Assembly: GCA_949316235.1 (NCBI GenBank)
Contig: OX438749.1
Span: forward strand, 33,180,022-33,244,021
DNA length: 64,000 nucleotides
Source: Oegoconia quadripuncta
Taxonomy: Eukaryota; Arthropoda; Insecta; Lepidoptera; Autostichidae
Direction: 5' to 3'
In this document: positions 52,880-63,859 of the stretch, piece after piece
Layout: every line of letters starts with the position of its first letter
How positions within the stretch are numbered: position 1 is the first letter of the stretch
The notes under the pieces: model-generated
Told to the model about the DNA's origin: nothing
The model's database searches: none
What the model saw: the letters and a program-made list of their open reading frames with translations, nothing else
Program-made: the position numbers and the translations under genes

Positions 52880-53375
52880 GGACTCTTCATTCATAATGCG
52901 AACAGCATGGAACTTCCTTCCAGCGTCGTTCCTGAATCCTACAACCTTAGAATCTTGAAAATCCGAGTGAATAGTCATTTACTAAGGCCCGTATTAATAA
53001 ACCGTTCTCAAGATTGAGAATAGTTTTGTGACCGGTCTCAAGTAAACCTTACTTGAGACCTGAAACGGACGTGCATACTCAAGCAGTACTCACTTGAGAC
53101 GTGCGCCGAGTTTCACGTATTAATGAACGAAACTAAAGATTACCATTCATTCGCCGCTGAGGCGAATTCTTGAGAAGTGATCTCAGTTGAGTAGACCTCA
53201 AGATCGGTTTATAAATTAGCACGGAGCTTGAGATAGCGTCAACTGCTTAAGACGCATCTCGGGTGATACAGCCTCAAGACTTGTATTGGTTTATTAATAT
53301 AGGTCTAGGATCACGTGCTTCATCTTCGACCACATCGTCAGTTTCCGTCAGGTGAGATCATAAATAGTACATTAT
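52880..53375 (+). mobile_element. LINE family B 3' end split by a MITE
   Basis: Left part 52890-52985 (CAGCGTCGTTCCTGAATCC, GAGTGAATAGTCATTTACTA) and right part about 53304-53375 (GGATCACGTGCTTCATCTTC, CGTCAGGTGAGATC), continuous in related copies such as 43018-43152. Confidence 0.65.
52986..53303. mobile_element. PIF/Harbinger-like MITE, about 320 bp
   Basis: Ends GGCCCGTATTAATAAACC and, complementary, GGTTTATTAATATAGGTC. Flanking TAA and TAG could be a mutated 3-bp duplication. Internal repeats of CTTGAGA/TCTCAAG type. No coding. Confidence 0.6.
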
Positions 53376-53934
53376 TGCAAAGGCCGGGAAATAGGCAATT
53401 GCCATTTCCGCCGAGGCATATATAGTGCTTTTCTCAAAAGAATGCAGGTAAATAATAAATATTTAAATAACAAATCAAGACGAATTTTCAGCTTTGCCGC
53501 CGATTTTCTATTTATCATCTGTGCCGAAAGGCAAACGCATTTACGCATACAGCCACGTGAACGCAAAGAGATTTTGGTATGCCAAGAATGATAAAAGAGA
53601 TCCAATCAAAGAGCATATAATAACCCCAGCACGCCGTTTCATACAACATTGCTGGAGCGTTGTAATGTTCCAAATTCAAAAAACGCCCAAGCACGCCATT
53701 TCATACAACATTGCTGGAGCGTTGTAATGTTCCAAATTCAAAAAACGCTCCTGCAATGGATTTATTTTTCGCTGTCCCTAAATTAGATACTTCGCGTGTT
53801 CTTTTTTCGAAAGCAATGACAATATTTCCATGCATGTTTGAGAAAAATATATTTATTATTTAGTTTGCCTTTTACTATTTACTTTTACTATAGAATGTTT
53901 AATGATTATTTGATTATTAGAACCAACCGCCGCC
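53376..53934. other. Unassigned DNA with a 62-bp direct duplication
   Basis: ATACAACATTGCTGGAGCGT recurs at 53641 and 53703, two copies of a 62-bp unit. No gene identified. Confidence 0.55.
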
Positions 53935-54247
53935 GTGGCTCAATGTAAACAACATTGGGTTTACGATTCGGAGGTCGCGGGTTCGATCCCCAGCCGGGTA
54001 CATGTTTAAGTACTCTGTTTGGTTGGTGGTAGGGCAATTTAAATGTCCGCCTGGCTAGCTACCACCATCTTATTTAAATCTGCCACCAAGCAGCAATGTT
54101 AATAGCATTGTTGTGTTCCGGTAAGATAGCCAGTCCCCCAAATGTGTTGGGGTTTCCGGGTCAGTACGCTTCCACCTTCGACCTCATCTTCACTTAACAT
54201 CAGGTGTGATTGAGGTCAAGTACGAACCTGTTGTGCATAAAAAAAAA
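53935..54247 (+). mobile_element. SINE family 1, plus orientation
   Basis: AACCGCCGCCGTGGCTCAAT, CGCGGGTTCGATCCCCAGCC and A tail; a short internal deletion near 54120. Confidence 0.85.
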
Positions 54248-54601
54248 GTGACTTTTCACAAATGTTAAGTGATCCTCAAAATCGCCATCGCGTTAAGTAC
54301 CATTCCCACATACCTTCCTCCATTACTACTGCCATTAATTTTGCATACATTTGCTTCTTTATGAAACGAAGAGGCTTGCCCAAGAGCGTGGCCCGCGTCC
54401 CGACCGGTTGCGTAATAACTGCAGATCTAAACGGCAGTTAAACTAACTGCGTTGCCCAACTGACCTTCGGTTAACTCTTGTTTTCGGTGACGCTCGACTA
54501 GAGATTACAACTGCTTGGGTTAATGAGCTGGCTTTAACTGTAACATGGACCGGAGTTTGCATCTCGGAGAGATCATTTCAGGGCCACTATATACATACTA
54601 T

Positions 54602-55138
54602 ATTTTTTTATGCACAACGGGTTAGCACTTGACCTCAATCACACCAGATTTTAAGTGAAGATGAGCCCGAAGGTGGAAGCGTACTGACCAAGAAACCCAA
54701 TCTTATTTGAGGAACTGGCTATCTTATTTCTGGCAACCGGAACACAAGAATGCTATGAAACATTGCTGTTTGGCGGCAGATTTAGATGAGATGGTGGTAG
54801 CTAGCCAGGCGGACATTTAAAATGCCCTACCACCAACCAAACTGAGTACTGAATATGTACCCCGCTGGAGATCAAACCCGCGGCCTCCGATTCGTAAACC
54901 CTATGTTGTTTACATTAAGCCACGGAGGTGGATTTATAAATATTCATCTAGTCAATAAGCAAAGCTTGAACTATGGATACTAGATAACGGATAAACATAC
55001 ATAAATATTTATATAAACATCCATGACTCGGGAATAAATGTTCGCATTCATCACACAAACATTTACCCCTTCGGGATTCGAACCCGCAACCATTGGTTTC
55101 GCTGACAGGGTCACTATCCACTACACCAATCGGCCATC
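54602..55138 (-). mobile_element. SINE 1 and SINE 3, both minus, adjacent
   Basis: 54602-54931 is SINE 1 (head GCCACGGAGGTGG). 54933-55138 is SINE 3 (GGGATTCGAACCCGCAACCA, CACTACACCAATCGGCCATC). Confidence 0.8.
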
Positions 55139-56142
55139 AACAATTACATTATGTAACCCTTAAGAGGGTTTATCCCGCACGGTATTCTATAAAAACTTTT
55201 AAGTCCATTTTTTGTAGTAATTTAATATCTAAGTATTAATTGTCCATCTATGTTTAGGTAAGTATATTTGTCCATCGATCTGTGTAAGTATGTGCGTTTA
55301 ATACCACACAACCTACCTATTTCAAATGTACTGTCCTTATACCCAAAGGTTGCGTGGAAGGGATCGCTGTTATAAGGTCGTCAAATTGTACGTTCTACTC
55401 TTACCATTTTCTGTAACTGTATTTTATTTTCTGTTGCGCTATAAAGTGTGTTTGTATAAAAACTTCAGAGTTTTTAATTGTTGCACAGTTATGTGGTATA
55501 TAAAATATTGACATACTTGAATAACTTACTAACATAAGTAATAACAGGCAATATTAATATGCATACTTACAAATAAAAAAAAAATCTTCCAGAAGGTTGC
55601 CTTGCGGCAATGTGCCCAAAAGGCAGGCGGGGTTCCCTCTTTGAATTGCCATGCTGTATTTGTATTGTTTTGTATATTTATGAAATATGAAAATTCGAAA
55701 TAACTTTCTAGAGGATTGTGACAGTCGTCAAAGGAAGTACAACTAGAAAAATGTAAGAAAATTTTCAGAAGCTTATAGTATGGTGGTAGAAGAAGGATAG
55801 TATGCAAATCTTGCTGGTAGGTTAAGTATGCCGACGCAGCCCCGTCAGTGAGGCAGTGACCGCGCTAATTACGTGAGTCGCGTTAAACAGTTTTAAAGGT
55901 AACTGTCGCGGGGACAATGGATGTCGCACTGTTACCGACTTGTTGATGTGTAACTTATGTTTGTTCGCAGAAATTATCATTAGTATGTACATATAATATG
56001 TACAGACACATTTCTTTCCTTAGCATCTAGTTCACATACTCCTTTATTCCATATGGGGTAATCAGAGCATTTGTTCCTAACGCCAAATTTTTAAAGGCCC
56101 AGATTCCTAAATGAACGGAAGTACACTCGTGAATTATATAAT
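55139..56142. other. Repeat remnants and unassigned DNA
   Basis: 55310-55420 resembles the RTE 3' UTR at 47140-47240 (AAAGGTTGCGTGGAAGGGAT). No gene is supported. Confidence 0.4.
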
Positions 56143-56360
56143 AATAAATATTTCGGACACTTACACCACTCATCTAGTCCCAAACTAAGCAAGGCTTGTA
56201 CTATGGATTAGATAACGGATAAACATACATAAATATTTATACAAACATCCATGACTCGGGAATAAATGTTCGTATTCGTCACACAAACATTTACCATTCG
56301 CGAGATTCGAACCCGCAACCGTTGATTTCGCTGACTATCCACTACACCAACAGGTCGTCA
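56143..56360 (-). mobile_element. SINE family 3, minus orientation
   Basis: CGAGATTCGAACCCGCAACC and CACTACACCAACAGGTCGTC at the head, TAATAAATATTTCGGACAC at the tail. Confidence 0.8.
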
Positions 56361-56661
56361 AACTAAAAAACGTAACTTAGGTATGTATTGGTTTCGCTGT
56401 GCGTTTTTCCATAAGAGGTACTGGCAGAATTGCCAGCGGTGTGGTATGTCTGTCTGTATAGCATATGCTGGGTCAGAGCCCTTTCAGTGCACACTGAAAA
56501 AAATGTAAAGCTGAAATGATCGTCATTACGTCGTTATTGTATATAATACGGCCAAAAACCGACCAGACGTAAGTTCGTTAAAAACAACTTTACGCAAATA
56601 GTGTAATACGACGTAAAGTGAAACGCAAAATAAGCCGTACTGGAAGTTCCTTCAATCCACG

Positions 56662-56683
56662 ATGACGTCACTAGTGACGTCAT
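56662..56683. repeat. 22-bp palindrome with two CRE-like TGACGTCA sites
   Basis: ATGACGTCACT followed directly by its complement, giving two 8-bp CRE consensus sites. Confidence 0.7.
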
Positions 56684-57183
56684 ATGGCGGACCTCTAAAC
56701 CTTCTCGTACGGCGAATGTCACCGTTCGCATAGGCAATGTTATTATTTTAGTGGACGTAGAACGTTTTATGTGAGGTATCTTACGTCGTGCGTACAGCAG
56801 ATTACGTAGTAACGGTAGGCGTAGTGCGTTTTATAGAAAATGTTGGATGTGGTAGATACGGTTGATCTCATGTATTTGTGAGGTATAATAAGTCGTGCAT
56901 AGAGCAGACCTCGTAGTAACGCTAGGCGTAGTGCGTAGTTCTGTACGGCGAAATTAACCGTAAGCAAGGTGGAAGAACACGTATGGAACGATTTGCACAG
57001 CTAAATGGGAGGCAAAATTTGCCGTAGCCATCTGAGAATACTGCCGTACTGACGATCTTTTCTGCTGTCTTGTACGACGTTTTTAATGGTTCGTTCAAGT
57101 TCCAAAGTTTACACTTACGACGTAAATGGCTGTCTTGAAACGGCGTATTTCAGAGGAGCTTAGGATGTAATTAGACAGCACCA

Positions 57184-57468
57184 GAAGGTCAATTCTCGTA
57201 ATGTCATGTATTACAATTCCAGTCAAAATTCAATTCGGGTTTAGTCTCGATCTTCTACTTAAATGTCAAATGCGCCATTCTCCTGTCACAATATTGGAGG
57301 TTTATAATGTGATTATATCGAAATGTTATCGAAAGTTGAACAAATCACATTACAAACCTCAAATATTGTGACAGGAGAATGGTGTATTTGACATTTAGAA
57401 GATCGAGACTAGACCCAAACTGAATTTGACTGGAATTGTAATACATGACATTACGAGAATTGACCTTC
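57184..57468. repeat. Large foldback, arms about 125-135 bp
   Basis: GAAGGTCAATTCTCGTAATG at the left is matched by CATTACGAGAATTGACCTTC at the right, and AATGCGCCATTCTCCTGTCA by TGACAGGAGAATGGTGTATT. The central loop is about 25-40 bp. Confidence 0.85.
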
Positions 57469-58666
57469 AGAATAATAGCGACTATGTTCGTCAAAACCTT
57501 ACTTCGTCAAATTAGACATTCGTCGGACTGTCTTTGGATCGTCATTATTAATTAACAAACAGTCCAAATACAGCCTTAATGAATAATTGATGAAGGTAAT
57601 GGTTTTGATGAACGTCGTCACTGTCATAGACTAGTGCTGTCCAATTGCACACTAAGCTGCTGTGAAATACGTCGCTTCAGTACAGTCATCTACGTCTTGA
57701 ATATAAACTCTAAAACAGAAAGAAACAATTAATATTATAATAATTTTTCTCACTTAACTCACTATAACGTTCACATTATTCTGCTAGACGTTATTCGAGG
57801 AATTAAAATTAATTAAGAAAAACTACTACATAGATTGAGCTTTAAGAGGGTTAGAACTTAATAATAAAAAAAGAAAACAATCCATATTTTACCACTTTTA
57901 TTAAAAAAATGTGCATCATACTATAAGTAAACAACATTCAAAGAATAATGAATAAAGGATGTATCCTTTTCCTTGCTGTGTCAAGAGAAACTTATTGAGT
58001 TCCTTTTGAATCAAATTTATTTTATACATTATAGAAAAGAAAAATGTTTTTGACATTGAATCATCGAAAATATATATCAACTTCAGTCAATATATTTAAG
58101 TTATAAGATTCGATTTGTTAAGTACTTTTGATCGATAAAGTACTAGATAATAGACATACTGTTTAGGAAGCTTAGTCTATTCAATTTAATTCAGTAGACT
58201 TTATTATAGAAAAGAGGTAAGTACTTAATTACTTCAAAAGTACCTACTTCGTCTGATGGTGGCCGTAGCCATGCCTGACACAGTTTGACATCAAATATAG
58301 TCTGACATTCAGAGACATGGCGTTAAGCCACGCTAAGAGCGGTCTAAGCTGAGACAAGGCCGAGCACTATCTCAAATTTTGGTATTCACAGTCGAGTTCT
58401 CAAGCCTCTCTCAGCTTAACACCGTCTCAAAGTCTATGGTCTACTTTTTATTTTTTCACCAACTTCCGGTAATGAAACAAATATGGCGGCTTACGTATGA
58501 GTGAGGGAGAAGGATAATTTTTTGTAGATACGTGTGGAAAGCTTCCTATACATCCCCATTAGATGGCAGCACTTTTGATTTGAGAAATGCTTGAGTCGCC
58601 GATATTGGTGACTTGTCTCAGCTTAGCCGAATCTCATTCTCATTTTTACAAAGATCTTATGGGTCG
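57469..58666. other. No recognisable gene
   Basis: AT-rich interior of the candidate CACTG element. 58310-58440 has CTCAGC/GCTGAG-type short inverted motifs. Confidence 0.4.
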
Positions 58667-58764
58667 GGTGGCGATTCACACCACAAACGGTTCGCACCGC
58701 GGTGTGAAACGACCCATTCAATTTTTGAAGAGCCCCTTTCGCACCGGTGGTGTGAATCGCCACC
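58667..58764. repeat. Foldback with GGTGGCGATTCACACCAC arms
   Basis: GGTGGCGATTCACACCAC near the left end pairs with GTGGTGTGAATCGCCACC near the right end; further ACGACCCATTCAA/TTGAATGGGTCG pairing overlaps it. Confidence 0.75.
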
Positions 58765-59338
58765 TGCAAATTTTGAATGGGTCGATTCGCACCACAAGGT
58801 AAATGACCTTTGATTCGGAAGTTAATTCTGTTTCGGACTCATAATAAAAATATTTCACCTAGGTAAATAGAAAAGAAGTAAAAATGTATAAATCATTTTT
58901 TTAACATAATAGATTGCTTTACTTTTATTATTATAAAGAAGTAAATATACTCAACGTTAAAAATATTTTTTTTACTAAAAAACAAGCTTCTATGTATACT
59001 GGCTAGACTAGAGAATTACTACAATATAACCACAAAATAAATACAAAGTATTATTTATGATTATTTGTGATTATTTTAAGATTATCTATTTAGCCTACAA
59101 AGATTTATCTATTTAGCCTACAAAGATTAGCTTAAGATTCATCATCATCATCTGATTTAAGAGCCATGCTCTTGTCGGTGGAGATTTTTATATATCTCTC
59201 TGCTCTCCGCCTTCCTCTTGACCTCCTGATACGACACGACGTTCAACTTCTCTTTTGTTTGCTGCATGTAGTTTATTCTCGGTCTTCCTCTTTTTCTTTT
59301 CCCGTTTAAGTTTACATGACTTTTATTACTTGATTTTT

Positions 59339-59752
59339 ATAATTATTTAAAAATGTTATTTATGATTGTTCCAAGATTATCTATGTAGTATTTCTTAATT
59401 TGGTAATCAATCTTTGAAAAAGAAACTGGTAATAGTGTCCGTGATATGATAACAAACAACTTTCCCATACAGACGTAGGTCGAAATGTGGAAAAAATTTT
59501 TGGATTTCCCATACTAAGTTGTGTCACGTGACCGGACACTTTGTATTGGAAGGCCACTATATCTATCTATATCTATAAAAAAAGCTGGTGATAGTGGCCT
59601 TCCAATACAAAGTGTCCGGTCACGTGACACAACTTAGTATGGGAAATCCAAAAAAAAATTTCACATTTCGACCTATCTATCTATATCTATAAAAAAAAGC
59701 TGGTGATAGTAAAACTTATTCTTGGAACAATCATAAATAACATTTTTAAATA
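59339..59752. repeat. Interrupted long palindrome, about 414 bp
   Basis: Outer arms of about 36 bp (ATGTTATTTATGATTGTTCC and its complement) and inner arms of about 84 bp (GTCACGTGACCGGACACTTT and its complement). A direct repeat CTATCTATATCTATAAAAAA follows each inner segment. Confidence 0.8.
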
Positions 59753-60512
59753 ATTTTCTTTTGAATGAAAACCCTTCTCTTGCGCAAATAAGTGTTATAT
59801 AAAATTCCACTTGCATTACGTTTTGGTAGAAACGAGCCAGCCTGTAACAAGTAAAAAACATTTCAAATTACACACTTTTATGTATTTTAAATATATATTC
59901 TTATTTATAAGCCCACAACAACACTATCCATAGATAGTTTACTGTGTCTCAGAGATAAACATTCCCCTGAGCTAGCTACTTGCGGGTGATACTGGCATAG
60001 AGACCATCAATCCAGAATACATACTGGCAGAATCCTAAAAAAATTTTAACGTTTTTATACCCTGCTTGTCTATATTTCACTCTTTTAAAATTATAACTCG
60101 ATGGCCCCACCATGGTGGTCCCCATGCAGCAATACAACTTTGACAGTTTATGTCTTGGAAACCTCACACTTTAGATAGGGGATTTTGTTATAAGTATCAC
60201 ATTTCTTGTATGTATTGATATCAGCTAAAGAAATAAACAAGTTTGATACATGAACGCCATTTTGTTTTTTTTTATGGCAAACCGTAGTAGGCCAAAATCT
60301 TCCAAATCCTTATAAAACATTACCTAAAAAAAAATATTCAGTAGGTACCTACGTACTTATATACAATCCAAAAAAAAATTTTGGATTTTGCATCTGAACT
60401 AGTAAATGAAAAAGTATTGGCATTTAATATTTCAATCTATTAATTACATTTTGTACCATTTTTGAGTAGGACAATGTGAGAAACAAAAAAAGAAATTTAA
60501 TAATTGACTAAC

Positions 60513-61924
60513 CCTGTTTACATGGGAGGCTTTGTTGTCTTGTTTCCATATGGACAAGTTTGCCAAAAACTTGACCTTGTCTCCAACAGCTGTTATCAGA
60601 TTTTCTACATCATTTTCTTTTAACAGTCCCAATGCGACTGCATCAATTCTCGCATCTATAAAAATATACCCATTTACCAGGAGTGATAGGTACTTAACAT
60701 AGAAGTTACATGCTTGAAGGGTGCTACATTCCCTGCAGTGCAAGGCGCTTGTGCACCAAGGTCAAGCAGAGCTTATCCAAGTATACTGATAAATTTGTTG
60801 CTGAATCACAAACGGAAAGCAAAACATTGACCTATTTTATGTTTATTAGGAATAAATTGAATCTGATATGCAAAACCACAGATCTACTCCAAACTAAGTA
60901 ATGAGATTTATGTTAATATTATTAAATTCTTTGTGTATAAAAATAATTAAGTATAATATTGGTGTCGATTCCAACAAACCACTTCCTAAAAATTTAATTT
61001 AAGTTGACAGCTCTTTTTCTAATTTTATAAACAAGTAGGGGATGGTATGCATTTTAGAAATGTTATATTTATTTACTTTAAATCTGTTAAACACTTCAAT
61101 TTCAACTGGAATCTGAAACATGGTCATTAAAGCTCAACTTCTTATAACTACAACTATGTGACATTTCTAAAATTCATGCCATTTCTTGTTTATGTAATTA
61201 GAAAAAGAGCTATCAACTTAATATAATTTTAGAAAATGATTCGCTGGATCCACACCTGTATATACCAAGAAAATATAGCTCAGTTCATGCAATATATACC
61301 TATTTGAAAATGATAGACGACAAAATGTTAACAATAACGGTGAACGTCCTTTGGTTAGGATGATGATAGTGATGTAAAGGTGACACAAAATCCACAAGTG
61401 AATAAGCCATTTTGGGTAACAGTCGACCAAAAAAAAAGTGGAAGAAAATTGGTCATATTTGGAAAGGCACAGGTGAGGCTTTTGTCCAATAGTGGTCCAT
61501 ATTCACACCAAAAGTTGTGAAAAGGCTTTATTTATGTATAATGTATGTAAAACATTTACGAGTAAACTTTTATTTTTGTAATCATGCATGTACTTGTACA
61601 TAGGTCTAAGGCTTTTTATCTTTCTCTTGCATTATATTATTCCCTATATAAATATATTTTATTCTTTGTGTCTGGCTGGACTCACAATGACAATTTGTCT
61701 CACAAGTTGACAAAGTTAGTTAGTTAGTACAAATTCTAAAAAGCTATCTGAGCCGGAGTTCCATGATAAACTTAACATGTTTTCATAAATGTAAGTACAC
61801 TTTACATCCCACAAACTTCCATCACGTACACAAACAACCTAAACACGTACTTACCAGTAAATATTCCGACGAGATGGTTTAGCCCCCAAAGCGTCAGTAA
61901 GTCAGACGTATACTGGTCTGCCAT
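60513..61924 (-). CDS. SAM-like domain protein, first two exons (partial)
   Basis: Minus strand. Exon 1 (61855-61924) encodes MADQYTSDLLTLWGLNHLVG and 3 more residues, ending one base into a codon before GTAAGT. Exon 2 (60513-60655) follows a TTTATAG acceptor, and the phases join exactly to give DARIDAVALGLLKENDVENL and then an AVGDKVKFLANL segment, ending at a GTTAGT donor. The pattern W-G-L...F...I-D...L...E-D...L...G-D/R-x-K-F is that of SAM-type domains. The next exon is not identified. It lies inside the candidate CACTG-terminal element, so it may be a host gene or a transposon protein. The intron holds a foldback (60986-61232). Confidence 0.55.
60986..61232. repeat. Foldback in the SAM-like gene intron
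   Basis: Left arm 60986-61063 (AGCTCTTTTTCTAATTTTAT) pairs with 61161-61232 (TAATTAGAAAAAGAGCTATC); loop about 97 bp. Confidence 0.8.
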
Positions 61925-62169
61925 TCTCAGTATTTTTCGTTTAAAACTCACCCACAACAAGAGAATATCCGCTGGACTACTACACTTCTCACTTTTTCGT
62001 TCGTTCATGCGTTCATGCCATGCGGATGGCGCAGTGTTGCCAGTCGAAATGAATAAAAAAGTAACCTTTTAGTTTAAAAAATAACCTAACATTTTTTTAT
62101 ATGTAAAACTGCCGTTTGATTGGTTAGAATTGTGTCTGTTTGTTTTTTTTTTACTATAGAAACCACATC

Positions 62170-62840
62170 GGTTGACGTATGTATGAACTATAACGCCTTA
62201 TGTAATATAAATTTAGTCGGAAGTACGGCGTTTTTAGTGTTCCAAATACTTTAAACTGCCGCCTGATCCGTCTAATTTACCGTCTGTTTGATTAATTTGA
62301 CCATACACACCACTTATATTGGCGTATGTATGAACGTTAACGCCTTATGTAATGTGAATTTAGTCGTCAGTATGGCGTTTTTAGTGTTCTGAATACGTTA
62401 AACTACCGCCTGATTGGTCTAATTTGCCGTTTAATTTGACCATACACACCACATAAATTGACGTATGTATGAACGATAACGCCTTATTTAATATAAATTT
62501 AGTCGGCAGTATACGGCGTTTTTAGTGTTCCAAATACTTTAAACTGCCGCCTGATCAGTCTAATTTGCCGTTTGTTTGATTAATTTGACCTTACACACCA
62601 CATAAATTGGCGTATGTATGAACGTTAACGTCTTATGTAATATGAATTTAGTCGTCAGTACGGCGTTTATAGTGTTCTAAATACGTTAAACTACCACCTG
62701 ATTGGTCTAATTTACCGTTAATTTGACCATGCACACCACATAAATTGACGCATATGTATGAACGATAACGCCTAAAATAACATTAATTTAGTCGTCAGTA
62801 GGGCGTTTTTAGTGTTATGATCGAATAACGAAGAACGTTG
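62170..62840 (+). repeat. About 145-bp subterminal repeats in alternating A-B-A-B-A order
   Basis: GTATGTATGAAC or a close variant starts units near 62178, 62324, 62463, 62612 and 62754. Odd units share GTTCCAAATACTTTAAACTG; even units share ATACGTTAAACTACC. Confidence 0.75.
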
Positions 62841-63486
62841 TAAGATGAGGCGATTATGCAAGTCCAAATGATTGAAAAACTGGTAAGTTGTGTCAATTTG
62901 GTTATAACGTTACTAATGTAATAAGCCTAATTTTTAAAGCGAAAATAGCTTTACATTAAGACGTTCAACACGATCACATTGATCAAAATCAAAGTGAGTA
63001 CGGCAGTGTCTACCGTATGTGAAGTTTAATTTAGCTTCAGGTGTAATGCAAAATATTATAACATATTCGTCGTAACATTGGCCTTATTGGACGTAAGACA
63101 AGTGTTGTACGCCAAACAGTAAGCGTTTTAAGAATGTATTGAAAAGTGTAATTCGTTTTAAATGAGAATTCGAATAACCTGTTGCGTTAAAAACCTTTTT
63201 CATGGTCTGCACCATTAAAATGCCTCGAGTACGATCATTGTATAAAATATCGTACTCGAACAGTCGTTGTCGTCTTCAACGTAAAGTCAATTTTAAAGTA
63301 CGTACTATTAATTTCACCTTGTAATGCGAAATAGGTAGTCGTCATATCAAACATATCGTCCTTTAGTTTAATTTCACCTCAAACGACGAAATTGTGGTGA
63401 TGGATGATGCTTTTTGAGGTAAGCCCAAATCCCATTTTTTTCAGTGCACAGTAGGTACAGCCCATCGCTGGGTAAATCTTCTTGGT

Positions 63487-63571
63487 GTACAGTCAGCTAC
63501 AGAGAAACCAGACCCCCATGCACATAATGACTGCAACTACGGGGGTCCGGTTTCTCTGCAGCTGACTGTAC
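63487..63571. mobile_element. 85-bp foldback MITE
   Basis: GTACAGTCAGCTACAGAGAA and its near-exact complement GTTTCTCTGCAGCTGACTGT bound it; arms about 31 bp. Confidence 0.75.
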
Positions 63572-63859
63572 GTCAGTGAATTATGTTTTTATTTTGTTGT
63601 GTTCATTATGTAGTGTTTATTGTTCGTGTTCTTCTATTTTGGTTGTATCGTAAGTGACTCTTATTACGTAGCATCAAGGTTTATATTCCACTGGAACCAC
63701 ATATCGTTACCTATCGCCATACTAAGTGCACAGTACATACATCGCCACAGTCTATTTAAATTCAGTATCTACATCGCGATATGGACGTCATTATCTGAGG
63801 CATCGACCATATAGATCGACGTAGTAGGCAGTTTATTGCATTAGAAATATTATAATATA

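Larger units (their letters stand above)
56492..63446. mobile_element. Candidate large DNA transposon with CACTG termini (6,955 bp)
   Basis: CACTGAAAAAAATG (56492-56505) has an exact inverted partner at 63433-63446. Both subterminal regions share an unusual ACGTCGTA/CGTAACG-rich texture unlike the flanks. CA abuts each end, so at most a 2-bp duplication is visible. No transposase is recognised; the only gene is the SAM-like one. Seven consecutive A in the repeat weaken the match, so this remains a hypothesis. Confidence 0.5.

Noticed and set aside
55529..55807. 92-codon minus-strand frame
   Set aside because: Contains a segment resembling a LINE-derived motif but no clear exon structure; too weak to call a gene.
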